Made by a program: the position numbers and the translations under genes
Shown here: piece after piece, positions 6,394-14,247 of the stretch
Numbering within the stretch: the first letter of the stretch is position 1
Layout: every line of letters starts with the position of its first letter
Notes under the pieces: generated by a model
The model's input: only the letters and a program-made list of their open reading frames with translations
Told to the model about the DNA's origin: nothing
The model's database searches: none
Origin: Curtobacterium flaccumfaciens
GTDB lineage: Bacteria; Actinomycetota; Actinomycetes; Actinomycetales; Microbacteriaceae
DNA length: 64,000 bases
Direction: 5' to 3'
Assembly: GCF_013359815.1 (NCBI RefSeq)
Contig: NZ_JABMCF010000040.1
Location: forward strand, 124,001 to 188,000

Positions 6394-8469
6394 CTACTGG
6401 TCGTAGGACAGGGTGATCGTGTCGCCGCGGTAGACGGTGGCGCCGGCGCCCGGGTCGGTGCCGGTGACGGGCAGCTTCGACTTCCAGTCGTAGAAGCCGC
6501 AGAGGATGTTCGTGCAGTCGGGCACGGACACCTTGAGGCCGAGGTCCTCGAGGGTCTTCGTCGCCTCGTTGATCGTGGGCCGCTCCGCTCCGAGGTCGGG
6601 CACGGTGATCGGCGTCGGGCCCTTCGACACGACGACGTCCACCGCCGACCCGCGCACGGCGGGGGAGTCCTGCACGGCGGCCGAGACGATCTGGCCCGAG
6701 GGCACGGTGTCGCTGTACTCCTCGGTGCGGGCGCCGAGGATCAGTCCGACGTCGTCGAGTGCGGCGGAGGCCTCGTCGACCGTCTTGCCGACCACGTCGG
6801 GAACCGGCCCGAGCGAGACGGTCAGGGTGACCGGCCCGGTCTCGCCGTAGGCCTGCACGGTCGTGAGGTCGAGGGCCTTGCCGCCGGACGCCCGGCCGGT
6901 CGCCGCGACCACGGTGTCCTTCGGGGCGTCGGCGGAGAACTCGTACCGGTCGTCCTGCAGCTCGAAGTCGTCGTCGAGCGCGGCCGTCACGGTGGAGAGC
7001 GGCTGGCCGACGATCGCCGGCAGCGGGATCATCCGGGGGCCGTTCGACACGACGATCTGCACCGCCGTGCCCTTCTGCACCTCGCGCTCCGCGGCCGGCT
7101 TCGTCGTGGAGACCTGCCCCTTCGCGACGACGGCGTCGAACCGTGTCCCGGTCTTCGACGCCGCCTGCAGGCCCTGTGCTTCGAGCAGCTGCCGGGCCTG
7201 CGAGACCGACTTGCCCGTGACTTCCGGGATCCGCACGTTGCCACCCGGCCCCGGGCCGAAGTACCAGCCGAAGCCGGCTCCGATCAGCGCGAGCACGACG
7301 ACCACGGACAGCAGGATCCAGCCGCGCTTCCGACGCTTCGCCGACTGGTCGGCGAGCCGCTGTCCGGCGGGGGAGAGCACGCCCGGCTGTGCCCCGGTGC
7401 GACGGGGGCCGGGGGCGTTGCCACGGGCACGGGCGGGCGCTCGACCGCGGTCGCCGGTGTCCCGGTCGCCGGACCGGTCGATGATGGCGGTCTCGTCCGC
7501 TCCTGCGGCTCCTGCAGCCCCCACCGAGGCGGCGGCCGCTGCGGCGCCGAGCGTGCCGGCGCCACCGGAGGGCAGGATCGCGGTGCCGTTCTCGGGGCGG
7601 AGCACGGCCGTGCGGTACTGGCCGGTCGCGCGCTGCTGGTTGCCCGACATGTGGTCGAGCATCTCGCGGGCGTCGCGGGGGCGGTCCTCGGGGTCGCGTG
7701 CGGTCGACCAGGCGACCAGCTCGTCGAGCTCCGGCGGCACCCCGGACACGGCGGCACTCGGTGCCGGCACGGAGTCGTTGGCGTGCTGGTAGGCGATCTG
7801 CATCGGCTGCTCGCCCTTGTAGGGCTGCTCGCCGGTGAGCATCTCGTAGAGCATGATGCCGAGCGCGTAGATGTCGCTGCGCGAGTCGGCGGCGCCGCGG
7901 GTCACGAGCTCGGGGGACAGGTAGGCGATCGTGCCGAGGAGTGCTGCGCCGGTCGCCGTGTTCGCGGTCGTGGCGCGGGCCAGGCCGAAGTCGCCGAGCT
8001 TGATGCGGCCGTCGTCGGCGAGCAGGACGTTCTCGGGCTTCAGATCCCGGTGCACGATCCCGGCGCGGTGGGCCGAGGCGAGGCCGGCCAGCACGGCGCG
8101 CAGGATGTCCGTCGCCTGCTCGGGCGTCAGGGCGTGGTGCTCCTGCAGCAGGTCCCGCAGCGTGATGCCGGGGATGTACTCCATGACGATGTAGGCGATC
8201 TCGCCCTCGGCGCCCTGGTCGTAGACGCCCACCAGGTTCGGGTGCGACAGCCGTGCGGCCGAACGGGCCTCCTGGATGAAGCGCTCACGGAACGCCTGGT
8301 CGTCGGCCAGGTGCCCGTGCATGATCTTGATCGCGACGCGTCGCTCGAGGCGCACGTCGGTCGCGAGGTAGACGGTCGCCATGCCCCCGCGCGCGATGCG
8401 GGAGCGGACGCGGTACCGCTGATCGATCATGCGACCGATCATCGGGTCCGTGGCGGCGTTGGTGGTCAT
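6394..8469 (-). CDS. PASTA-domain Ser/Thr protein kinase (PknB/Stk1 type, PknL position)
   Basis: A 691-residue membrane kinase. The cytoplasmic kinase domain (about 19-280) has the glycine loop ARGGMATVY, AIKIM with catalytic Lys48, HRDLKPENVLL, DFGLA and YLSPE. An Ala/Pro/Arg-rich juxtamembrane linker follows, then one membrane helix (about 380-404) and four extracellular PASTA repeats (405-691), which bind muropeptides or lipid II in related kinases. The fourth repeat carries two cysteines about 7 residues apart (DCTNILC). By position next to DAHP synthase and the Rv2175c-type gene it matches mycobacterial PknL, which lacks PASTA repeats. ATG 8469 is preferred because TAGAAT (8482-8477) ends 7 bases upstream, implying a leaderless mRNA; ATG 8478 is the alternative. 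Confidence 0.93.
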   Translation of the reverse strand: MTTNAATDPMIGRMIDQRYRVRSRIARGGMATVYLATDVRLERRVAIKIMHGHLADDQAFRERFIQEARSAARLSHPNLVGVYDQGAEGEIAYIVMEYIPGITLRDLLQEHHALTPEQATDILRAVLAGLASAHRAGIVHRDLKPENVLLADDGRIKLGDFGLARATTANTATGAALLGTIAYLSPELVTRGAADSRSDIYALGIMLYEMLTGEQPYKGEQPMQIAYQHANDSVPAPSAAVSGVPPELDELVAWSTARDPEDRPRDAREMLDHMSGNQQRATGQYRTAVLRPENGTAILPSGGAGTLGAAAAAASVGAAGAAGADETAIIDRSGDRDTGDRGRAPARARGNAPGPRRTGAQPGVLSPAGQRLADQSAKRRKRGWILLSVVVVLALIGAGFGWYFGPGPGGNVRIPEVTGKSVSQARQLLEAQGLQAASKTGTRFDAVVAKGQVSTTKPAAEREVQKGTAVQIVVSNGPRMIPLPAIVGQPLSTVTAALDDDFELQDDRYEFSADAPKDTVVAATGRASGGKALDLTTVQAYGETGPVTLTVSLGPVPDVVGKTVDEASAALDDVGLILGARTEEYSDTVPSGQIVSAAVQDSPAVRGSAVDVVVSKGPTPITVPDLGAERPTINEATKTLEDLGLKVSVPDCTNILCGFYDWKSKLPVTGTDPGAGATVYRGDTITLSYDQ

Positions 8470-8476
8470 CGGCGGC

Positions 8477-8482
8477 ATTCTA
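8477..8482 (-). promoter_or_regulatory. candidate -10 box (TAGAAT) for the PASTA kinase
   Basis: Read on the minus strand, TAGAAT is followed by 7 bases and the ATG at 8469. No ribosome binding site fits between, so a leaderless transcript is likely. This decides between the two ATG candidates. Confidence 0.45.
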
Positions 8483-8551
8483 CGAATCGAGACCGCACTC
8501 GGACGCACCGGCGCACCGGCCGTGACCCAATCTCGATCTTCCGGATGAGGC

Positions 8552-9823
8552 TCAGAGGGTCGCCAGCCAGCCCTCGGCAGCGCTCGCCCAGGTGGCGTAG
8601 GCCTTCGGGTAGGCGGAGAGCTGCACGGCCTGGGCCGCGTCGGTGATGCTCATCGAGGACCAGCCGGGCACGTCGAGCAGCCCGCGGGTCTTGCCGGCGT
8701 TCGGGTTGTTCCGCCCGCCGAAGAACAGCGCGGTGGCGTGCGCCGGGTCCTGCAGCTTCGCCGCGCTGCCCCAACCCTGGCTCGGCCGCTGCTGGAACAG
8801 GCCGACCGAGTCGCGGTCGCCGTGCGGCAGGTTCCGGAGGCTCGACTCCTGCATCGCGGCGGCGAGGGCCACGACGATGCCGCGGTCCGGGACGCCGAGC
8901 GATCGACCGACGGAGACGATGGTCGCGGCGTTCTGGCGCTGCTCGGCGCTCAGGCCGACGGCACCGCTCACCGCGGCGCTGGCAGCGACCGCGGGCGCGG
9001 CGGTGGCGTTCGACGACGGGATGACGAGCGTCTTGCCGGCGTAGATCGTGCTCGTGTACGACAGGCCGTTCGCCGACAGGAGCGACTTGACCGAGACGTG
9101 GTGCGCGGCGGCGATCGAGGCCACGGTGTCGCCGGCGCTGATCTTCACGCTCGACTTGGTCGACGGGGCCGAGGCGGTCGACACCGACGGTGTCGACGAC
9201 GAACCGTGCGGCACCCGCAGCGTCTGGCCGGGGTAGATGACGCTGCGCTGCGACAGCTGGTTCGCGCTGAGGAGCGCCGTGGTCGACACGCCGACGCGGG
9301 ACGCGATGGCGGAGACGGTGTCGCCCTGCTTCACGTGGTAGCTCGAGGTGTCCGAGCCGGAGCCGCCGGTCGACCCGGAGGTCCGCACCGCGGCGGTGGT
9401 GACGGCGGGGGTCGACGCCAGGTGGAGCGTCTGCCCGGGGTGGATGATCGTGTTCCAGCCGAGGCCGTTGCGCACGAGGATCTCCTGCGCCGACAGGCCG
9501 AAGCGGGCGGCGATGCCCGAGACCGTGTCGCCGTGGTGGACGGTGTATGTGGTGGGGGCCTTCGTGGTCACGGCGACGGTCCGCACGACGGTCTGCGACG
9601 GCCGAGCGACGGCGGTGCCGAACACCGGGCGGTCGGTCACGGCGCGGTCCTGGTCGACGTGGCGCTTGTGGTTCGCGTCGGCGTCGTCGTGCCGGGGCTC
9701 GGCGTGCGCGACCGGGCCGGTGAGGCCTGCGGTCACGGCGATGGTGCCCGCGAGGACGATGGGCATGGTGGCGAACCGGGCGGATCGTGCGCGCCGGGCG
9801 ACTTCGTCTGCAGCGTGGTCCAC
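8552..9823 (-). CDS. secreted triple-LysM protein with lysozyme-like C-terminal domain
   Basis: A 423-residue exported wall-binding protein. An atypical signal region (18-41, ending AHA-EP) is followed by three LysM repeats at about 92-136, 161-205 and 226-269, each with the GDTV..IA core. The Ser/Thr/Ala-rich linkers lead to a C-terminal domain (about 290-423) containing AAAMQESSL, GDRDSVGLFQQRPSQGWG and DAAQAVQLSAYP. That domain resembles the lysozyme/transglycosylase-like fold with a catalytic Glu in QESS. GTG 9823 has an excellent AGGAG 7 bases upstream. A role in peptidoglycan binding or cleavage is inferred from the domains, and the adjacent kinase gene suggests shared wall regulation. 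Confidence 0.85.
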   Translation of the reverse strand: MDHAADEVARRARSARFATMPIVLAGTIAVTAGLTGPVAHAEPRHDDADANHKRHVDQDRAVTDRPVFGTAVARPSQTVVRTVAVTTKAPTTYTVHHGDTVSGIAARFGLSAQEILVRNGLGWNTIIHPGQTLHLASTPAVTTAAVRTSGSTGGSGSDTSSYHVKQGDTVSAIASRVGVSTTALLSANQLSQRSVIYPGQTLRVPHGSSSTPSVSTASAPSTKSSVKISAGDTVASIAAAHHVSVKSLLSANGLSYTSTIYAGKTLVIPSSNATAAPAVAASAAVSGAVGLSAEQRQNAATIVSVGRSLGVPDRGIVVALAAAMQESSLRNLPHGDRDSVGLFQQRPSQGWGSAAKLQDPAHATALFFGGRNNPNAGKTRGLLDVPGWSSMSITDAAQAVQLSAYPKAYATWASAAEGWLATL

Positions 9824-9995
9824 GGGTTTCTCCTGATCTCGACTGAGCCGTGCGCACGCATGCGCGCACTCACAGGTGCCACAACGCTGGCATGGCCTGA
9901 TTCCCAAGTCAACCAGAGAGTCAGATGGGGTGGATGTGACGAATGTGACGAACGAGGCGCATTCACTCCGGCGGTCCCTCTGGCACCATGGGCGT
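9824..9995. promoter_or_regulatory. divergent regulatory region, LysM gene / Rv2175c-type gene
   Basis: On the minus strand TTGACT (within 9910-9916) is a good -35 for the LysM gene, giving a leader of roughly 70-80 bases. That leader holds an imperfect palindrome of GTGCGCA/TGCGCAC elements near 9850-9870. A direct repeat GTGACGAA occurs twice at about 9936-9953. No known riboswitch signature is apparent. Confidence 0.35.
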
Positions 9996-10352
9996 GTGAG
10001 TGCCGCACCCGTCGACGACCTGTCCCTCTCCGAACGCTGGCTGACCGTCCCCGAGCTGGTGGACATGTTCAGCACCAGCCCCGGACGGATCCACCGACTC
10101 TTCGAGCAGAAGACCCTGCTCGCAGCCCGCGTCGGCGGTGTGCTGCGCGTGCCCGTCGAGTTCCTCGAGGACGGCGAGCCCATGCCCGAACTCCGCGGCA
10201 CGCTGATCGTGCTCGGTGACAACGGCTTCACCGACGACGAGGCGGTGCGCTGGATGCTCACCGTCGACGACGCGATGGGCACCACGCCGATCGCGGCGCT
10301 GCGCGCCGGCCGCAAGGCCGAGGTGCGTCGCATCGCCCAGTCGCTGCTCTAG
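9996..10352 (+). CDS. Rv2175c-family DNA-binding protein
   Basis: A 118-residue protein with an N-terminal winged helix-turn-helix (ERWLTVPELVDMFSTSPGRIHRLFEQ) and the C-terminal Rv2175c domain (VRRIAQSLL end). In Mycobacterium tuberculosis, Rv2175c binds DNA and is phosphorylated by the neighbouring kinase PknL on a threonine in its N-terminus. The synteny with the kinase gene here suggests a similar pair. The start is uncertain: GTG 9996 gives MSAAPVDDLSLSERW, which has no Thr before the HTH other than Thr in WLTV, so the phosphosite may differ. A run of type A palindrome follows the stop. Confidence 0.82.
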   Translation: MSAAPVDDLSLSERWLTVPELVDMFSTSPGRIHRLFEQKTLLAARVGGVLRVPVEFLEDGEPMPELRGTLIVLGDNGFTDDEAVRWMLTVDDAMGTTPIAALRAGRKAEVRRIAQSLL

Positions 10353-10365
10353 ACGCGTTCCGGAC

Positions 10366-10407
10366 GGACGGGAGGCCCGTGGCGGTGTCGCCACGGGCCT
10401 CCCGTCC
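10366..10407. terminator. type A palindrome, copy 4, between convergent genes
   Basis: A 19-bp perfect stem (10366-10384 with 10389-10407) around a GTGT loop, sequence GGACGGGAGGCCCGTGGCG. It lies exactly between the Rv2175c-type gene and the convergent polyprenyl synthase gene. A shared terminator is the simplest reading, although there is no T-tract. Confidence 0.8.
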
Positions 10408-10422
10408 GTACTGGGGTCGCGT

Positions 10423-11541
10423 CTAGGACGACCGGCGGCTGACCGTGTCGGCCAGCGACGCGAGCTGCTCGCGTGCCGACGGCGTCAGCGGCGAGGCGTC
10501 CAGTGCCGCCTTGGCGCGCTGGACGTGCCGCTCGATCGACCGCTCCACGGCGGCCACGGCACCGGACTCGGTGAGGGTCGCGCGGAGCATCTGCACCTGC
10601 TCCTCGTCGAGGTCGGGGTCGCCGAGGAGTTCGTCCAGGAGCTGCCGCGGGCCGCTCGCCAGCGTCTTGCGCGCCGAGGCGATGAGGACGGTGCGCTTGC
10701 CCTCGCGCAGGTCGTCGCCGGCCGGCTTGCCGGTGACCTCGGGATCACCGAAGACCCCGAGCATGTCGTCACGGAGCTGGTACGCCACGCCGAGGGGGAG
10801 TCCGAAGGCGCGGAGGCCCTCGAGCTGGGAGTCGCTCGCGCCGGCGACCAGGGCACCGATGACCAGCGGGGCCTCGATCGAGTACTTCGCCGACTTGAAG
10901 ACGATGACGCGCTGGGCGCGGAGCAGGTGCTCGGACTCGTCGATGACGGGCCAGGCGGTCTCCTCGTGCACGTCGAGGTACTGCCCCGCCGTGACGTCGA
11001 GGCGCATCGCGTGGAACTCCTGGCGGACGATGCGGGCCCGCACCGGGTCGAGGAGCGCGAGGCCCTCGTCGAAGACCGAGTCGCTCAGCGAGAGCAGCAG
11101 GTCACCGAGGAGCAGCGCGGAGTTCGTGCCGTACTGCCCGCGGTCGCCGACGAAGCCGGACTCCTCGTGCAGGGACTCGAAGCGGCGGTGCGCTGCCGGA
11201 CGCCCGCGGCGGGTGTCCGAGCGGTCCATGATGTCGTCGTGCACCAGGGCTGCGGCGTGGAAGACCTCGAGCGCTGCGGCGACCGTGACGACGGCCTCGG
11301 CGGTGGTCTGCCGGGACCCTTCGGCCAGCGGGTCGAACGAGCCCGAACGGCCCGCCACCGACTGCCATCCCCAGTAGCAGAACAGCGCCCGGAAGCGCTT
11401 GCCGCCGGACAACAGGTCTCGGGCGTACCGGTCGAACGGCGCGAGGTCGGGGCTGATCGCGAGGAGCCGTTCACGCTGCTCGTCGAGTGCCCGGTCGATA
11501 CGCGCCGATACGAGGTCCACTAATCGCGTACTCTCAGCCAC
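10423..11541 (-). CDS. polyprenyl diphosphate synthase (trans-isoprenyl type)
   Basis: A 372-residue all-helical prenyltransferase that condenses isopentenyl diphosphate onto allylic diphosphates. The first aspartate-rich motif is VHDDIMDRSDTRRG and the second is YQLRDDMLGVFGD, with GGKRFRAL (substrate-binding Lys/Arg) near the N-terminus. Chain length cannot be read with certainty. The equivalent mycobacterial position holds idsA2, and products could feed menaquinone, carotenoid or carrier-lipid synthesis. GTG 11541 is chosen because TAGGGT (11554-11549) ends 7 bases upstream, suggesting a leaderless mRNA; upstream in-frame sequence is not protein-like. Confidence 0.88.
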   Translation of the reverse strand: MAESTRLVDLVSARIDRALDEQRERLLAISPDLAPFDRYARDLLSGGKRFRALFCYWGWQSVAGRSGSFDPLAEGSRQTTAEAVVTVAAALEVFHAAALVHDDIMDRSDTRRGRPAAHRRFESLHEESGFVGDRGQYGTNSALLLGDLLLSLSDSVFDEGLALLDPVRARIVRQEFHAMRLDVTAGQYLDVHEETAWPVIDESEHLLRAQRVIVFKSAKYSIEAPLVIGALVAGASDSQLEGLRAFGLPLGVAYQLRDDMLGVFGDPEVTGKPAGDDLREGKRTVLIASARKTLASGPRQLLDELLGDPDLDEEQVQMLRATLTESGAVAAVERSIERHVQRAKAALDASPLTPSAREQLASLADTVSRRSS

Positions 11542-11548
11542 GATCCCT

Positions 11549-11577
11549 ACCCTAGTGGAGTGGTCGAGGCATAGAAT
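11549..11577. promoter_or_regulatory. divergent -10 boxes, polyprenyl synthase / DUF3040
   Basis: Minus strand: TAGGGT (11554-11549) lies 7 bases from GTG 11541. Plus strand: TAGAAT (11572-11577) leaves a leader of about 55-60 bases before the DUF3040 ATG, with a GAGGGAACC ribosome binding site. Confidence 0.45.
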
Positions 11578-11637
11578 CGGTCCACTCAACCCGCGTTTTT
11601 CAACCCCGCGTCGATCCCAGGAACAGAGGGAACCAAG

Positions 11638-12033
11638 ATGCCGCTCTCGGAACAGGAGCAGCGCCTTCTCGAAGAGATGGAGCGCAGCCTCTACCAGAAC
11701 GATTCCGATTTCGTGGCTCGTGTCACACGTCGACAGGGTCGTCCGACGTACACAGCCATCACGCTCGGTGTCCTCGGTGCACTCGCCGGGGTCGCCATCG
11801 TCATCGTCGGCCTGGTGATCAAGGCGCCGCTGCTCGGCATCCTCGGCTTCGTCGTGATGCTCGCCGGTGTCCTGTTCGCGCTGCGCCCGGGCATGCGTGC
11901 CCCGAAGGCGAAGCCCGCTCGGCCGGGCAAGCCCGCGTCCGGTGGGTCGGCGCGTCCGTCCGCCGGTGGTGGCGGGTCCTTCATGGACCGGATGAACGAG
12001 CGCTGGGACAAGCGCAACGACCAGAGTCAGTAG
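11638..12033 (+). CDS. DUF3040 membrane protein
   Basis: A 131-residue protein of the actinobacterial DUF3040 family (Rv2169c-like). The N-terminal signature MPLSEQEQRLLEEMERSLYQNDSDF is diagnostic. Two adjacent hydrophobic helices (about 38-59 and 63-82) separate it from a basic, Gly/Pro/Ala-rich tail ending in a charged helix. The function of the family is unknown. Its conserved place just upstream of mraZ suggests an envelope or division role, but that is guilt by association. GAGGGAACCAAG precedes the ATG. Confidence 0.85.
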   Translation: MPLSEQEQRLLEEMERSLYQNDSDFVARVTRRQGRPTYTAITLGVLGALAGVAIVIVGLVIKAPLLGILGFVVMLAGVLFALRPGMRAPKAKPARPGKPASGGSARPSAGGGGSFMDRMNERWDKRNDQSQ

Positions 12034-12070
12034 CTGACGGGGGTCAGCAGGACTCCCTCCACACTCCTCC

Positions 12071-12098
12071 ACGGGGTCGGCCTTCGGGTCGGCCCCGT
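12071..12098 (+). terminator. intrinsic terminator hairpin after the DUF3040 gene
   Basis: A 12-bp stem (including two G-U pairs) closed by a TTCG tetraloop: ACGGGGTCGGCC / GGTCGGCCCCGT, followed by TTCGTGTTC. It separates the DUF3040 gene from the dcw operon. Confidence 0.8.
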
Positions 12099-12155
12099 TT
12101 CGTGTTCCCGGGGGCTGGTTTTTGCGGGGTCCGGCCGGGGTCCGTGCCGGCGCGA

Positions 12156-12270
12156 GTGGTCACGACATGCCGCGTGCTGGCCGCCGAGGGTGCAGGAACC
12201 GTCGGTTGGGGCCCGCGCGAGCGACAGTTCGTGACCACTCGGCGGCGCGGCGGCGGCACGTCGTGACCAC
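12156..12270. repeat. type D nested palindrome, copy 1
   Basis: Outer arms GTGGTCACGACATGCCGCG and CGGCACGTCGTGACCAC enclose an inner pair GGAACCGTCGG and CGACAGTTCGTGACC. The inner segment GCAGGAAC-GTCGG-TGGGG recurs in copy 2 at 12401. Confidence 0.7.
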
Positions 12271-12400
12271 GCGCTGACCGGCGGCCGGGCGTGGTGGAGC
12301 CGACCGTGCGCCCGCGTGCGCTCCGCGGCGATGGTGGGACGGGCCTCCAGGCCGGGGTGGCCGGGGCTGCCGGGGCGGACCGCCGCCGGTGCGTGCGCGA

Positions 12401-12487
12401 GTGGTCACGACATGCCGCGCGGTGGATGCCGAGGGTGCAGGAACTGTCGGCTGGGGGCCGCGCGAGCGACAGTTCGTGCCCGCTCGG
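12401..12487. repeat. type D nested palindrome, copy 2
   Basis: Begins with the same GTGGTCACGACATGCCGCG as copy 1 and contains GAACTGTCGGCTGGGG followed by CGACAGTTCG, an 8-bp stem. The outer right arm is missing or diverged. GAACTGTCGGCTG is also the core of the 186-bp array units near 33.2-34.0 kb. Confidence 0.7.
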
Positions 12488-12689
12488 CGTCGAGTGCCCG
12501 CGGCGCGCCCCGGGGCGCTCCACCGGCTGCGAAAGTCCTCCACTTTCCTCCACGACTGCTCCGGCACGCGCGAACCGCATGGATCCGGGCATCCACGGTC
12601 ATCCCTGGGCGGTGCATTCCAGCCTCGATGCCCCCAGTAGGGGTGTCGCGGGCGGAAAAGGGAGCGGATTCCTGGTCGAGGGGAGGGGA

Positions 12690-12735
12690 GTGGAGTAAAG
12701 TGGGGCTCGCAACGGTCCGGTGGAGCGGAGGGGAG
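12690..12735 (+). promoter_or_regulatory. mraZ promoter and candidate MraZ operator
   Basis: Two direct copies spaced 30 bases apart, GTGGAGTAAAGTGGGG (12690-12705) and GTGGAGCGGAGGGGAG (12720-12735), resemble the G-rich direct repeats bound by MraZ upstream of dcw operons. TAAAGT (12696-12701) fits a -10 box, so MraZ would sit on its own promoter. The second copy doubles as the ribosome binding region. Assignment is by similarity to the known autoregulatory arrangement. Confidence 0.6.
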
Positions 12736-12742
12736 GCCCGAC

Positions 12743-13174
12743 GTGCTGCTCGGTACTCATGCCCCGAAGCTCGACGAGAAGGGTCGCGTGATCCTCCCCG
12801 CCAAGTTCCGGGACGAACTGTCCGGCGGGCTCGTGATGACCCGCGGCCAGGAACGCTGCGTCGTGGTCTTCAGTGCCCGGACGTTCGAGGAACTCCACGA
12901 GCGCATCCGGACCGCCCCGATGACGTCGAAGCGCACCAGGGACTACATGCGTCTGTTCCTCTCGGGGGCCAGCGCCGAACAGCCCGACAAGCAGAACCGC
13001 GTGACGATCCCGCAGAACCTCCGCGAGTACGCGGGGCTCGAGCGGGACCTCACGGTCATCGGCAGCGGTGACCGTGCCGAGATCTGGTCCACCCCCGCGT
13101 GGGAGGCCTACTACGCCGAAGCCGAAGAGGCATTCGCCGACAACGACGAGGAGGTGATCCCGGGGATCTTCTGA
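12743..13174 (+). CDS. mraZ: transcriptional regulator MraZ
   Basis: A 143-residue DNA-binding protein, first gene of the dcw cluster. It has two SpoVT/AbrB-like halves: [24 protein letters not shown] (about 3-26) and [19 protein letters not shown] (about 77-95), each with the DxKGR or DKQNR hallmark. In E. coli MraZ represses its own operon and toroidal oligomers bind G-rich repeats; matching repeats lie just upstream. GTG 12743 has GGAGGGGAGG upstream. Its length is typical. Confidence 0.95.
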   Translation: MLLGTHAPKLDEKGRVILPAKFRDELSGGLVMTRGQERCVVVFSARTFEELHERIRTAPMTSKRTRDYMRLFLSGASAEQPDKQNRVTIPQNLREYAGLERDLTVIGSGDRAEIWSTPAWEAYYAEAEEAFADNDEEVIPGIF

Positions 13175-13280
13175 TCCGCGGATCGGGACTCCCAGCCGTG
13201 AAGCCCTGACGCCACTTCCCCGGTGTCAGGTCGCATGGATGGGGATCCGGACCCACGGCCCAGGAGACGAGGGGCTGCAC

Positions 13281-14246
13281 ATGGCCGACAACGACAACGA
13301 GACGCCACGCTTCCCGCACACGCCGGTGATGCTCCAGCGCATCGTCGACCTCTTCACGCCGACGCTCGAGGGCCCGGGCAAGGTCGTCGTCGACGCCACG
13401 CTCGGCATGGGCGGCCACTCCGAGGGCCTGCTCGAGCGGTTCCCGGAGCTCACGCTCATCGGACTCGACCGCGACACCGACGCACTCGGCATCGCGGGGG
13501 AGCGCCTGGCCCGCTTCGGCGACCGTGTCCGCCTCGTGCACACCGTGTACGACGGCATCGTCGACGCGATCGAGGGCGAGGGCTTCACGAAGGTCGACGG
13601 CGTGCTGTTCGACCTCGGCGTGAGCTCACTGCAGCTCGACCGGGCCGAGCGCGGGTTCGCGTACAGCCAGGACGCACCGCTCGACATGCGCATGGACCGG
13701 ACCGAGGGGCAGACCGCCGCCGACGTCCTGGCCACCTACGACGAGGGCGAACTCCGCCGCATCTTCCAGCGCTACGGCGAGGAGAAGCTCGCCGGCCGCT
13801 ACGCCCGAGCGATCGTCGAGCGGCGGGCGACGAAGCCGTTCGAGATGTCCGGCGACCTGGTCCAGGTGCTGCACGACGCGACCCCGGTCGCCATCCAGCG
13901 TCAGGGGCACCCGGCCAAGCGCGTCTTCCAGGCGCTCCGCATCGAGGTCAACGCCGAACTGAGCGTGCTCGAGCGGGCGATCCCGGCGGCGCTGGACGCC
14001 ATCGCGGTCGGCGGCCGGATCGTCGTCGAGTCGTACCAGTCCCTCGAGGACCGCATCGTCAAGCGGGCCCTGGTGGAGCGCACGAAGTCGAGCGCCCCCG
14101 CCGGCCTGCCGGTGGAGCTGCCCGAGCACGCCCCGACCTTCTCCCTGATCGTCAAGGGCGCCGAGCTGGCCGACGAGGCCGAACGCGCCGCCAACCCCCG
14201 AGCAACCCCCGTGCGCCTGCGCGCGGCCGAGCGGATCCGGAACTGA
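13281..14246 (+). CDS. rsmH: 16S rRNA (cytosine(1402)-N4)-methyltransferase
   Basis: A 321-residue SAM-dependent methyltransferase that N4-methylates C1402 of 16S rRNA. The SAM-binding loop is [17 protein letters not shown], followed by [31 protein letters not shown] and [11 protein letters not shown], all RsmH signatures. ATG 13281 is chosen because GAGGGG lies 6 bases upstream; the in-frame ATG at 13239 would add an untypical leader. It is followed after one base by the ftsL-like gene, so they are probably co-translated. Confidence 0.95.
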   Translation: MADNDNETPRFPHTPVMLQRIVDLFTPTLEGPGKVVVDATLGMGGHSEGLLERFPELTLIGLDRDTDALGIAGERLARFGDRVRLVHTVYDGIVDAIEGEGFTKVDGVLFDLGVSSLQLDRAERGFAYSQDAPLDMRMDRTEGQTAADVLATYDEGELRRIFQRYGEEKLAGRYARAIVERRATKPFEMSGDLVQVLHDATPVAIQRQGHPAKRVFQALRIEVNAELSVLERAIPAALDAIAVGGRIVVESYQSLEDRIVKRALVERTKSSAPAGLPVELPEHAPTFSLIVKGAELADEAERAANPRATPVRLRAAERIRN

Positions 14247-14247
14247 C

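Larger units (their letters stand above)
12104..12660. repeat. gene-free palindromic repeat region upstream of mraZ
   Basis: About 560 bases without a credible gene. It holds two copies of a type D element (12156-12270 and 12401-12487), a lone GGCCTCCAGGCC palindrome (12342-12353) and an inverted MraZ-box-like sequence (12537-12553). Several open frames cross it, but their composition follows the repeats. Confidence 0.7.

Noticed and set aside
9850-9870. c-di-AMP (ydaO-type) riboswitch in front of the LysM gene
   Set aside because: Such riboswitches are common before actinobacterial wall-lytic genes, but the leader here is too short and lacks the conserved core; only a short GTGCGCA palindrome is present.
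12316-12698. Open frames in the gap before mraZ
   Set aside because: They overlap palindromes and the MraZ operator, have no ribosome binding site and give low-quality translations.
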